Shown here: positions 1-10,879 of the stretch, in pieces | How positions within the stretch are numbered: the stretch's first letter is position 1 | Layout: each line of letters opens with the position of its first letter | Assembly: GCA_947561715.1 (NCBI GenBank) | Contig: OX387198.1 | Span: forward strand, 16,740,001 to 16,804,000 | From: Ascidia mentula | Lineage: Eukaryota > Chordata > Ascidiacea > Phlebobranchia > Ascidiidae | Length of the DNA stretch: 64,000 nucleotides | Direction of reading: 5' to 3' | Made by a program: the position numbers and the translations under genes | Notes under the pieces: generated by a model | Told to the model about the DNA's origin: nothing | Databases searched by the model: none | The model's input: the letters and a program-made list of their open reading frames with translations, nothing else

Positions 1-1492
1 CTTTTAAGGTCTGATTGAACGAAAAATAGTACTGGTTTTGTAACAATGCCACGTGTTCGGTAACAATGCTTCATGTTTGGAAACAATGGTTAGTTTAAAG
101 CGCTTATTCGCTGAACGTTAAAGCAAGTGCTGGCGTGTTTTTGCATGGATTTGTCCAAAAATTTACTTCAGTTTCGTTTATTTAGCCATGTAAACAGTCA
201 AATTTATTGTGTAAGCTGCAGACAGATGGCCACTGTTTCGACCTAAAAGGTCTCATCTGTGCAACTGGTGTGACTATCAGACGACTTTGCTGACCAAACG
301 GCCAAGCAAATTTATCTTGGGAAGGGATCCCAAACGATGATGCCATTAAGTTTTCAACACTACGTAACCGTTCAGTTAAATGCTGTTGTTTAATAGTGAC
401 TCGAAATAGAAATTTCTTTCCAAATATTTGTTTGTGGTTTAAAATTAAAAGTGTCTTCGAGCCACTTTTGGCACTAGCATCTACAGCAAAAAATTAACAA
501 CTGCATGTTAATAAGAAAATCGTTGGCGTCAAATCTCCGAAAAAAGAAAACTAGTAAGATCGATGTGAATGTTGCCAGATTGGCGTGACCAATATGTTAG
601 GCCTAATTAAGTTATTGTAGTGATTCAATTCATGAACATTTGTAGATAACAATAGCGTTTGTCTGTTCCTGGTACCGTATACCGGTAACTTAACTTTTAT
701 TCATGCCGTCTGTGTCGAACACTTAGAATGGCGAAAAAGGCATAAATCGACACCCTGATCCAAAAGAAGATTCACTCATGTTATAGAAGGGGGTTCAATG
801 CAAGATGCGAATGCATGCGAAGTATAATTACAAAAAGTCACAAGGTCAGAAAGAATAATTGATGAACATCATGAAGTCGATGTAGTATTATTGCATCGTT
901 ACCGACGGGGGACGTATGTTATATACGTAGTGGAAACTAAATATAAAAATAAAAAAGGCGCCGTGCTACTGCAGGAATTGTATGTAAGACTTGCTAAAAG
1001 CCCGATTTGCAAATTTAACCTGAAGACAAACCTCTCGGAATGACGTGTAAGTGTTGGCGAAACTTTTTTCCTTCGTCACACTTTATTGTCATAGGCTATG
1101 ATAAAACATTTACACAGGCTGTCAAGTTGTTTCTTGAGTTCGTGTGCGAGTAAATAGATAGATTTGCTTTGATAGCCGAAAAGTTTAAAGGTATTCAAAG
1201 CACTTAGTTAAGGTTTATGGTGTTACCAACTTTTGCTTTTTTCTAAATCACTGTGTGTAAATTTATGTTTTTGTGTTGCCTCGTTTTGTAGTTAATTTCA
1301 TTTTAAGCAATACCTTCCGGTTAAGTGTGCTACAAACAAACAGCAAACGATGACCTAAAAATAGCTACCACTAAGTACGCACATTACTAATTTAACAGAA
1401 AAAATAAAGATACATAAGGTTTAGGTTAAACAGATTTTTATCTTGTAGGATATTTTATGTATTAAATGACTTGATAAATTTTAATCATGTAG
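1..1492. repeat. 5' flank of NLR-A, duplicated upstream of NLR-B
   Basis: No gene is recognised here. The stretch recurs in the same order and orientation from 17388 to about 18904, with substitutions at roughly 2-3% over the first 340 bp by eye and a few small indels. It is the left flank of a segmental duplication that carries an NLR gene. It should contain the promoter of NLR-A, but I see no decisive TATA or initiator signal. Confidence 0.85.
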
Positions 1493-1508
1493 ACCAACAT
1501 TAACTTAT
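1493..1508 (+). promoter_or_regulatory. Conserved acceptor-like AG and 16-nt leader before NLR-A start codon
   Basis: An AG dinucleotide at 1491-1492 is followed by a 16-nt leader beginning ACCAACAT and then the ATG at 1509. NLR-B has the same arrangement (AG 18903-18904, ATG 18921), and so does NLR-C (AG 40109-40110, ATG 40127), although the sequence upstream of the C leader is unlike A and B. A fixed 16-nt spacing in three paralogs suggests a splice acceptor joining a 5' UTR exon or a trans-spliced leader. This is inference. Confidence 0.4.
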
Positions 1509-1747
1509 ATGGCCGCTGACAAGATCAGCAAAGAAAGTGCTTGTCAAATAAGAGATGACGAGCCTTCAACATCTGCTGGTAAGTAATTCATTGTTGTTTG
1601 CTTTACTGTTGTTACCTTGCTTGTAGTGATTAAAAGGTTTTGATCTGGGGCATGTTGAATTTGTTATTTTATTTTTGAAATCCTGTCTTTAATGTTGGGG
1701 ATGTACATAGTTTGAAATGTTTAACATTGCTGTGTATAATTTTGAAG

Positions 1748-1858
1748 GTCCTTCACAAAAGATTGTAGCAAGTGGAGCAAAGATTAAAAATAGTAATGTT
1801 GGTGTTCAAGGAAATGTCAATCAAAATGTGTCATTCACCTTGAACTGCTTTGGAAACC
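1748..1858 (+). CDS. NLR-A exon 2, Gly/Asn/Gln motif exon
   Basis: A 111-bp exon, phase 1 at both ends, between acceptor AAG and donor GTAAGA. Its core reads [11 protein letters not shown]. The equivalents are 19161-19268 in NLR-B and 41147-41305 in NLR-C (AGVQGDVYQFNF). The pattern alternates hydrophobic and polar residues with Gly, and it lies N-terminal to NACHT where signalling domains usually sit. Confidence 0.7.
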
Positions 1859-3080
1859 GTAAGAGCACTTGTTTGTACTTGCACTTATTTTAAAATTTAT
1901 GTAATTTACTGCCATGCATAGTTGTTTTGTTTCAATAAATAAGCATTAAAATGGCATGATATATTAGGTACACTGGTGTGCAATGGTGTCAACATAATGA
2001 ACTTTAACAAATATTGAACTGAAGGTAAGAATAAGAACAACGATCGTGAAGCTAAAACTCGCAGTACATCGAAACGAAGATTCTGTTGTTTGCCCTCAAA
2101 GCATCACACGAGTAGCATTGTGAACAAACGTGTTGGTGAGTTTCTGCATTGGTCTTTTTCCTCACACTCATATTGCCATTTGCATCAGATGCAATCCAAC
2201 ACTTTCTATTTATTCGAAAAACCTAACCTGAAACGTTGGGCATTCAATAGATAAAGGTTGTTCTGTTTATTTTTAGTCTGTTCACAAAATTATCAACAAC
2301 CTAATCCTAAAGTAACCGAGGCTGTCCAGGCAGGTGTTGAAACACAGGATAAAAGTAAGCTTGGAATTTCTTGGAAACATAAACTGAGTCATGTTGGCTA
2401 CGTTGCTTAAATTGCAATGTCAGTTTAATGTTTATCATTTTTGTAGTTGATAAAAAGTTTACTGCATGACCGACTGTGGTCATGCACTTGTAAACCGTTG
2501 TTGTTTAGCTTGGTAACATGATTTACAAACATTTTTAGGTGAGCATCTCAAATCAGATTTACGTAACAGAGTTGAGTCCATCGCCAGCAAAGAGTCGACA
2601 CTTGCTGATTTTTCCGAACGACCCATAATCCCAGTCGAACTTTCCATAGTCAGTAAACCGCAACGAATTAATGATGAGTTTCTAGCTGAAGGACATTACC
2701 GCCGTAGAAAGGACTTTGCTAAGGTTTACCATCGGCCGTCCGGTGACATCACCCCAGAACAAATGTTTACTCATGCAAAGCAAACAGCGCAAGAGGAGGC
2801 TGACAAAAAATTTCCAGCACCTGATGCTAAAGCAAAAAAAAAATACGTGCAGAAGCACGGCAATATTGTGGGGGTTATCGGCCAAGCTGGAATCGGTAAA
2901 ACAACTTCTGCCAAAAATTGGGCTTTGCAAGCTTTATCTGACCAGCAGTTGTTTGGTAAAATATCTTACTTTTTCTACATCATAATTCGAAACATCGATT
3001 TCACCAAGGAGATGACTTTTCTTCAGTTCTTACTTCACACCTTGCAAATTGACGACCAATACACACAAGTTGAAGCAATA

Positions 3081-3600
3081 GGCATCTTAGAGGCTCTTAA
3101 AATAGATACAGATATTGTCATGATATTCGACGGTGTGGACGAGGCTGTTTTTGAATCGTTTTCAAGTGAAGTATCCTTTCCTTTGTTAGAAGGAAAAAAT
3201 AAACCAGAAGTTTACCTCAAGCATTTACTGAATGGAAATTTACTTCCTTGTTCTCGTAAGATATTCACGTCACGACCAGCTCCATTGTATAAGCTCCATT
3301 TTTCACATAGACCAAGGTTTATTGTTGATTTTTCGCACCAGTTGTTGCAAAAGGTATCTTAGAGGCTCTTAAATTAGATAAAGATATTGCCATGATATTC
3401 GACGGCGTGGACGAGGCTGGTTTTGAATCATTTTCAAGAGAAGTACCCTTTCCATTGTTGAGAGAAAAGAATAAACCAGAAGTTTATCTCAAGCATTTGC
3501 TGAATGGAAATTTACTTCCTTGTGCTCGGAAGATATTTACGTCACGACCAGCTCCATTCTATAAGCTCCATCCTTCACATAGACCAAGGTTTATTGTTGA
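3081..3600 (+). repeat. Out-of-frame tandem duplication inside NLR-A NACHT exon
   Basis: Two copies of about 248 bp, 3081-3328 and 3353-3600, run from the ILEAL helix through Walker B (IFDGVDEA) to the RFIV strand. The first copy has A-type residues. The second, with the 24 bp before it, matches NLR-B from about 23793 almost exactly. The offset of 272 bp is not a multiple of three, so the frame breaks. Unequal exchange or conversion between the A and B paralogs explains it best. Confidence 0.85.
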
Positions 3601-4782
3601 AATCCTCGGTTTAACTCCAAACTCCCAAAAAAAGCTTGGACAACAGATTTGCGGTGAAAAATACGACTCGATACATAAAAAGCTAGAAGACAACAAAAAT
3701 TTATTTGCTTACTCCTATGTGCCTGTAAATTTTGTTTTAACTGTCCTGTACCTAATGAATTTCGATGGTGATATTCAGTTTGTTTCACTTGCTCAAGTTC
3801 TCGCTTTCACTTGTGTTCAATATTCACAAACTGAACACCTCAAGGGTGAGCAGCGAGAATTAGACAAGCTAGTAAATATGGTTTTTGATGGTTTCAATAA
3901 TCAAAAGATCATATTTAGCACTACGGATTTATTGAGAGCTGGCATTGATGATTCCACAGCCAATTCGTTTTTGAACACTTCTGTTACAAAGAAAGGAAAC
4001 CTAAAATTAACAATTTTGAATGGACAAAAGCATAAATATTTCTCTCACCTGATCTGGCAAGAGTTTTTTGTTGCGGTTTACCTGATGATGATCATGCCAT
4101 TACAGGAATTCAAGGAAAAATACTCCCTATTTATCGAGGATAGGTGGGAAGTTGTTGCCAGGTTTGCATTCGGACTTCATGATTTGTCAGTTTTCAACGA
4201 CCTAAAGTTGGTAGTTCCCGGATGTAGATACGAAGATTGGAAAGCTAAGAATATTCTGCTCCAGAAGCTAATTATATCGTATATGGAGAAGAACAACAAC
4301 CATGAAACTATACATCGGGGTTGCAGCTGGGCCCGTGAAGCAAATGATGAAGACATAACTTCATCTGTTTCCAGCTTACTTTCAGAAAATCTGGACTTTT
4401 CAAGATCTTCGATTCTTTCAACTGATGTCGAAAACCTGTGTTTCGTAATTCGAAAGAGGGAAATACCAGTAAGTTAAGGAGTCCTTGCGAGCAAATCTTT
4501 TCACCACATATTAATTGCACATAAACGGTCGCAGCTAACGTTCTGTTGGTCTAACCTTCTGTAATGTAGGCGTTATGTGCCATTTAGTGTGCTCTATAGC
4601 GCCATTGACCTAAAGTTCATAAAAGTATCAAGGAAGTGGTCATGAGGTCATGCTTGCCCTTTGTGGTTGTTTATTTTTTGTCTAGTACTGGCACCATAGT
4701 TAGACAAATGTGAAAAGTTGGGAAAAATGCGTCCTTAGAAAACCAATATGTTGAAGTGAAAATCATTGCATCAGCACATACA

Positions 4783-4823
4783 CTGAAGAAACTTGTCCTA
4801 TCCGACAACCCGATTGGAGACAG
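4783..4823 (+). pseudogene. Truncated LRR exon relic (NLR-A)
   Basis: The first ~41 bp of an LRR exon (CTGAAGAAACTT to GGAGACAG) remain and then run into unrelated intron sequence. There is no acceptor AG. The paralogous relic in NLR-B is 25258-25419, which is longer but also dead. Confidence 0.75.
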
Positions 4824-5000
4824 TTATTCACGCGACATAGGCGTCAGTGTTTGTTTTGTCGTGAACAACTTGTTTTTTCGTCTGTCGTGAACAACTTGTT
4901 TCGAAGAACTTGCAGTGCGTTGCAAACTTTGCACAGTTGAGGTGTTTGGGGTGTAACTTTTTTTAGGCTGTCAAAAATGTTACAACCAGTATTTATTTAG

Positions 5001-5116
5001 CTGAAGAAGCTTGACCTGTACTACAACTAGCTACGGGACAACAGGGCAACTTTTCTATGTTCATTGAAAGATGTGCCGAGCATCTTTCAACGAACATAGA
5101 AAAGTTTGAAAATCCG
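5001..5116 (+). pseudogene. Decayed LRR exon with hairpin rearrangement (NLR-A)
   Basis: A good acceptor (TTTAG) precedes an LRR exon homologous to 44542-44703 of NLR-C. It has an in-frame TAG, lacks about 46 bp of the middle, and has lost the GT donor. The missing middle is replaced by an inverted copy of the exon's own 3' part, making a near-perfect hairpin at about 5049-5105. Confidence 0.75.
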
Positions 5117-5718
5117 TCACATATTATAATTTCTTGCTTTTTGTCAATTATTTTCATCACTCGCCAGTTGAATGGTACCTTTGAATTCCCCAAAAATCAA
5201 AATGTATTCCTATTTTGTGTGGGCATTTCCACAAAAATATTGTAAACGACACAAACAGAATATCGAAGGTTGTTTTTAATTGAAACAAAATGTGCAAAAT
5301 TCTTTTTGGTTAGTGAATGCCATGTGCTATATAATAAGGCATACAGTAATAGTCCAAATAATCCAGTCAAAGTATGGCCACTCCATGTTTGACGCTGAAG
5401 GTTTGCTCAGCACCTCAGCCTCTTACTTGTACAAATACATGAAGCAAACAAACGTAGGAAGCTTTTTAATGTGTACTTGGTATCAATATCACACGAAGAA
5501 AGCATAGGACAATGGAATGCACAGCTTATGGTAATGAATATTTAACACCAAAACTAAGGGAAATATTAGTTAGATCCTATATTCCGTGGGACGATACAAA
5601 GTGTTGTTTGAAATAAAACAATCGTGCATTTTGGTTTGGAACTAAACCAAAAACGAAAGTATACAAACAGTTGTTAGTTAATGTCACTCTCACTTTTTTC
5701 AGTTAAAAATGTGTTTAG

Positions 5719-8700
5719 CTGAAGAAGCTTGACCTGTCTGACAACCCGATTGGAGACAGTGGGGCAGCTTTTGTAGCTAATTGCATACGCAACATTAAAG
5801 ATGTTGGTCTGAGTAATTGCAACCTGACAAGTGTTGGTGCTGAATATGTTTCGAAGAGCATAGAAAAGTTGGAAAATCAGGTAAGCATTAACTAACTAAC
5901 TAACTAACCACATATTCTTTATTCTGCTTTTCAAGCATAATAAAAATATAAACAATGAATTTGTTCTTCCCAACCTTAATTATATCAAGCACAGTCAAAC
6001 AAATTCTTTGACAAATGTAGCTGTAATTAAATTTTTTTTTCATTGTCATAGATTTCTATCAATAAATATTGGGCATATATTTGTAGGAATTGTAGCACCT
6101 TTGCAACTGGAGAGCAATGCACATAAATTGTTTCGTGGTGTAGAGAAAAACTGCAGAAGTCTGATCATAAATTTTGTGCCATCAAGTAATTATTCACTGT
6201 ATTTTATGTGGTAAAAAAACATTTGTTGTCTTGTGATAACTCCCAGTATCATGATGGCTGACTGATGATTACTAAGTTATATTTTTTCATCTTTAAATGT
6301 GGTATGTATAGAGCATGTAAATAGAACTAATATTAACGCTGAGGTACATTGTTGATATTGACAGTTTATAGCCACAATCTATTCAGGTGAAGAAGCTCAG
6401 CCTATCCGCCAATCCGATAGGTGACAGTGGAGCAGCTTTGGTTGCAAAGTGCATTCATAACATTGAAGATGTAGACCTGAGTAGATGCGACCTGACAAGT
6501 GTTGGTGCTGAACATCTGTACGATAAAATTAAACTGTTAAAGAATCCGGTAAGCATGATGTGTCTGTTTTTATTGCGCGGTAAATGTCAAAAACCCTTAG
6601 CCATGAATGAAAAAGTTGTTCACCATCCATCCCGTGCCAAACATTTGCGGGACCTTTTGTGTGTGGTAATGACATCAAATTGTTGGATAAAAACTATTGT
6701 ACGATTAAGGACCTGTGCTGGATAGAGACTGCACTGGGTTGTCGCGTGAAAGTAGTTGTTTTCCACAAAATTTTCAATGAATTTTTCGAAATCGTTTTGT
6801 GAATTAATGATGTTTTGATGTGTGGTGCACTCCTAGTTTGGTGTAATGATCTTCAAGATGCGCTCGGACACAAATTTTGAAGACAAGCATTAAGCTTAGG
6901 GATGGAAGCAGTTTCCGTTTTAATTTCAAATAGTAAAAGAAACACTTTATATGAATTTTCTTAATGCTTTTGTCTGCCATTTTCTTAATGGTTTTGTCTG
7001 TCTCAGTCATTCAACAATAACATTGATGATGAACACAGATAAGTTTGAAATGTCGGCTTAAAACATTTTAACAAAATCTTACATAAATCGTACACTGAAA
7101 TTACACAAGGTTTTCTCCATGTGAAAAAGTCGTTTGGAACTGTAGATTATTTATTGTTACTCGCTCTAAGTTTGACTTTTTTATTGATTCGGCTGAAGGG
7201 GCTTAGCCTTTCCAACAGTCCGATCAAAGACAGCGGGGCTTCTCACAGGCCTATAGAGATGATAAGAAAAAGCGACGATTGCAAAACCAGTTAGTTGCAA
7301 GTAGATTTACCGAGACTATTTTCCAGTTAAATAACCTGTAAGCAGAATTGTCATCGATCTGAAATAAAAAAAGTATGACTGAAAAGGAATACGATTTACT
7401 TATAACGTTGCTATATTGAAAAAGAATGGGGTAAATGTGAGTATGTCGAACAGATCGAAAAAAACTCTATCATGTGCGTTATGACATTCAAACAATTGCG
7501 TTTTATGCTTTACCTCGACATTTCCAAATACTGGTTACAGTACAACAAACTTCATCGTTTAACTCGTCGCATGAAAACCCCAGACTTGGAATGGAATAAA
7601 TCATTAAGTTTCCAAATTTGTAAAATAGCTTTGGAAAACTTGTCTTTACAGGTAGGACAACAAATTATTTTGCGAAACCGTAAACCTGAATTTTAATTCC
7701 AAATTTTTTACAATGAAGCAATTGAAAGCCATCAACATTTATTCGATACAGTTATGATACTCACACTGCCTTAAACACAAAAATGTACTTTTTCAGCTGA
7801 AGAAACTCAACTTATCTGTCAACCCGATTGGAGACAGAGGGGCAGCATCGGTCGCAAATTGCATCGAAAACATTGAAGATGTTGAACTGAGAGGATGCAA
7901 TCTCACTGATGTTGGTGCCGAACATCTGTCCTACAACATATGCTCTTTGCAGAATCCGGTAAGCGTGAACTATTTAAGTGTAGGGACCTTCAGTGATGAA
8001 TAAATACAATAATCGTTTTACCCAATATACCAAACAAACGCACTGGAGGACGAATATCTGTATTTATAATAAAACAAGCTTCGCCGAAATGCCCACCTTG
8101 CAATGTACCTTCTGTCACAACAGAAGCAGGACGTCACAAAGTAACCAGTGATTCGTAGGGGTTAATTTTTCTGTTGAGTAAGCACATATGCATGTGCTGT
8201 TGCTAAGGCGAATTTAAGCGAGTTTCGGGCAGTTTGAGTGGGGTTTTGAGGCCCATTAATTTGTGGTTTTGTGAAAGATCCATCCCGCATGTGTTTTATT
8301 GACCCCTGAGGGCATTTGATCCCTCCCTGTTGGACATTATTTTGGGTAAAAATGCAACTGGATTTTGCAGAAAAATGAATCGTTTAAGTATCACATCTAT
8401 TGTGGTTCAATGATATCTCTCCTCCACACAATATCACCAAAGTTAGTTGCTGAATAATTGCCTAAGCAACATCCCACGTCTGTTTATGCCCCCTGTAGGT
8501 CATAAGATCTTCCAGCAGGCTCATTAAATTCTTGCTGTGTATTGTCCCATCCAGGAGCAATAATTTCTTTTTTAACTTGGAAGAATATTAGGTTCCTAAA
8601 CAAGTCACAAAACCCAGCAATGGTCATTGGGAAACAAGTGGAACAGTCAAAGGTGCATTATTGCATAGGGCCTTGAAAACAGGATTTCTTTGGTTTAATT

Positions 8701-9539
8701 GCCATATAGGTCCCGTGGTTATACAAAATGCATCGCAAAATTTATACAAACAAACCCACGAGAAAGGAAACAAAACAGGAAGAAAGGCTTTTCCGTTTTT
8801 TCCACCAGACGAGCGCACTGACCATTCCACTTTCCTTACATAGTGAGACACGCATATGCAAACATTTATTTTTTCCATGTGATACAGTTTAATCACTGCC
8901 GGACTTTTGTTTGTCCGCCTAGAGCAAGATGAACCAAGTGGTCTGTCCAGGTTTAGTAGGTTTAAAATCTGTGACTTATTACCGTCAAAAGTCCACGACA
9001 GACTAGAAGCGGTATTTGCCTTTTTTTTTCGAAAGGATTGCCCGAAGACGTTTTGTTTTATTTTTTTCACCCAAGTTCTGTTGAATTACTAGATATTGCA
9101 AAGTATAGACATTAAACGCGCTGTTGAACAAAGCTGACTATTTTGTGGTTATGTTTGCGGGTTCTGCGTCCAGTGGGAAGGATATTTAGAACTCTAGATT
9201 TACCGCAAAGTCTTTTTGAAGTTAAACATGGAGCAAACTGACCTAAACTATGAAGAAAAGAAAACAGAATGTCCTCCTTTTCTTGAGCAATTTTTTGTGC
9301 AATAGATTTTAAGTTGATCGATTATCGTCGGCAACATAAATAAATTATTGCTTGAATCTTTACCTATATTTATTCAGCTGAAGAGACTCGACTTATCTGG
9401 CAACTCCATAGGGGATTTTGGGGCAGCTTCCGTGGGAAGATGCATCAAAAATATCAAAAATGTAGACCTGAGGAAATGCAAACTGACAAGTGTTGGTGCC
9501 AAACATCTTTCAAAGAACATAGAAAAGTTGGAATATCCG
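5719..9539 (+). CDS. NLR-A LRR exon array (4 open exons)
   Basis: Exons 5719-5880, 6387-6548, 7797-7958 and 9378-9539 are each 162 bp, open, phase 0 at both ends, with acceptor CAG or TAG and donor GTAAG. Each encodes a two-LRR module of the form LKKL-L-NPIGD-GA with a second half DLS-C-LTSVGA. The exon at 5719 ends in NQ where the others end in NP or YP. Introns are about 500-1400 bp and are shared in part with NLR-B and NLR-C. Confidence 0.85.
7193..7234 (+). pseudogene. Truncated LRR exon relic (NLR-A)
   Basis: About 42 bp of an LRR exon, homologous to 46359-46520 of NLR-C, remain. The acceptor AG is mutated to GG and the rest of the exon is deleted. Confidence 0.7.
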
Positions 9540-10146
9540 GTAAGGCTTAACTGACTAACTGATATTATTTACGCTATCGTTCAATAATTATAAAAATATG
9601 AACAAACAGTTTGTCCTTGTAGCACAGTGGTTTCCAACCTTAATTATATCGCGTGCGACTTTAAAGTCCAGCACAGTTTTTTTGTTAAGTATTGCATAAA
9701 TGAGTGATTTTGGTTGACATAACTGTTGTGTAAAAGTAATGAAACATTAAAATCTTAGACATAGAAGCTTCCATCGAAATAACATAAAATGTTTTCTTTG
9801 CTTGAACACTTCGTAAAGTTTCCAAACAAAACACTCTTGCTTCAGTTAATATTTGTAACATAATTATAACATTCCACTTTTATTTAATTTTATCCTTTGT
9901 TTTTATGTTTTGAGTTCTCAGGCTTTCATTTTGCTATTTATTTAGATGGAGTCTCTGAATCTTTCCTATAACAATGACTTGACCGATGAATGTGTTGAGT
10001 CATTGGCTGGATGTGTTCACAACATAAAGTATTTTTGTGCAACACGTTGTAATTTTACACAGGCAGGGGACGATAAAATCAGGTCAAAGACCCAAGGAGT
10101 AGTTCAACTTACTTTAAATCATAAAGCTTTGTTTTGGGGAAAATAA

Positions 10147-10750
10147 AACGTTTTCCTCTCCGTTTGCAAAGACACGGTTTGAACAAATATTTAGTTTCTG
10201 ACGTCATCATATGATAAAAGGTTGCAAATATGATTGATTTATTCCATTGAATGATAAAGTAAACGAAAAATGCAACAAGACATTGAATTGCCAATTTGGG
10301 TTTATACTAAAAAGTCTAATCTGCTTAATCGTGCTCGGTGGTTGATGTAGTTTTTCTTATTTGAACTTTGACTTTTGTGCACGTGAATCTCGTTTTTTTA
10401 CTACAGTTTGAACACAAGTTTATCACTCTGCAAAGGTTTATTCATTGTTTTTATAATTTGTCTGAGGCATTTCGAAACTTCTGTGGCGCACAGAATTGTT
10501 TACATTGATTTTAAAAAATGGTTATGCAAAATTTCTCTGCTCCGAGATTGTTTTACCAAAAGCACTTATTTTTCAAGAACAAATAAAACTACTTTGTTGT
10601 TTTAGTGTTCCTTTCCAGTCGGGTCGAAAGCAGTTTGTAAAAGTTTTAAACTCACGCGATTGAAACTGAACGTTCTTTGAAAATTTCTAGCCGTCGAAAA
10701 TAGAGTTTTCAACGATAACTAAATATTTTCTTTTTATCCTGGGAAAAAAT
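10147..10750. other. NLR-A 3' UTR and downstream flank
   Basis: Conserved with the B (33379-34100), C (48813-50100) and D (57515-58400) downstream flanks. It holds the putative poly(A) signal at 10582-10587. I see no gene. Confidence 0.6.
10582..10587 (+). terminator. Conserved AATAAA poly(A) signal, NLR-A
   Basis: AATAAA in the context GAACAAATAAAACTA. Equivalent hexamers lie at 33860-33865 (B), 49693-49698 (C) and 58277-58282 (D), each in a conserved block about 440-880 bp after the stop codon. Conservation in four units supports use, but other AATAAA words are nearby. Confidence 0.5.
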
Positions 10751-10755
10751 GCACA

Positions 10756-10803
10756 ATTTTGTTGATCTCTTGAATCAAGATATACCCTGTACAAATCTGT
10801 AGC
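10756..10803 (-). pseudogene. BAF-like exon 2 relic (unit A)
   Basis: After an acceptor CAG on the minus strand it reads ATDLYRVYLDSRDQQN, matching the start of exon 2 of the intact BAF-like gene at 54476-54803. No exon 1 is found upstream within 100 bp, where a retroelement relic begins. This is a remnant left by duplication. Confidence 0.65.
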
Positions 10804-10879
10804 CTGAAGGAAAATATATTATCATAATATTGTTTTCGCGATTCCAAACTGACATTGGCCAAAGCTGTGCAAAGAGTTT

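Larger units (their letters stand above)
1509..10146 (+). pseudogene. NLR-A: NACHT-LRR gene with broken NACHT exon
   Basis: Paralog of the NLR genes at 18921 and 40127. Exons by GT-AG rule and comparison: 1509-1578, 1748-1858 (GVQGNV motif), 2025-2135 (Lys/Arg-rich), 2277-2354, 2539-4468 (NACHT), LRR exons 5719-5880, 6387-6548, 7797-7958 and 9378-9539 (162 bp each, phase 0), terminal exon 9946-10146. Walker [10 protein letters not shown] is present. The NACHT exon carries a 272-bp duplication starting at 3081 that shifts the frame and stops at 3361, so residues after the first Walker B block are not read in one frame. Three further LRR exons are decayed. The terminal exon reads through the stop position used in B and C and ends 11 codons later. 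The intact signal parts would be a cytosolic ATP-dependent sensor; as written it is probably non-functional, or an assembly chimera of two paralogs. Confidence 0.8.

Noticed and set aside
2682..2930. Minus-strand frames opposite the NACHT exons (also 23416-23664 and 24540-24761)
   Set aside because: They are shadows of the conserved plus-strand coding sequence and contain no recognisable domain.
5890..5912. ACTA/ACTAACTAACTAACC runs after LRR exons (also about 45425) as a regulatory repeat or CRISPR-like array
   Set aside because: A four-base microsatellite just downstream of the splice donor; too short and simple to be an array.
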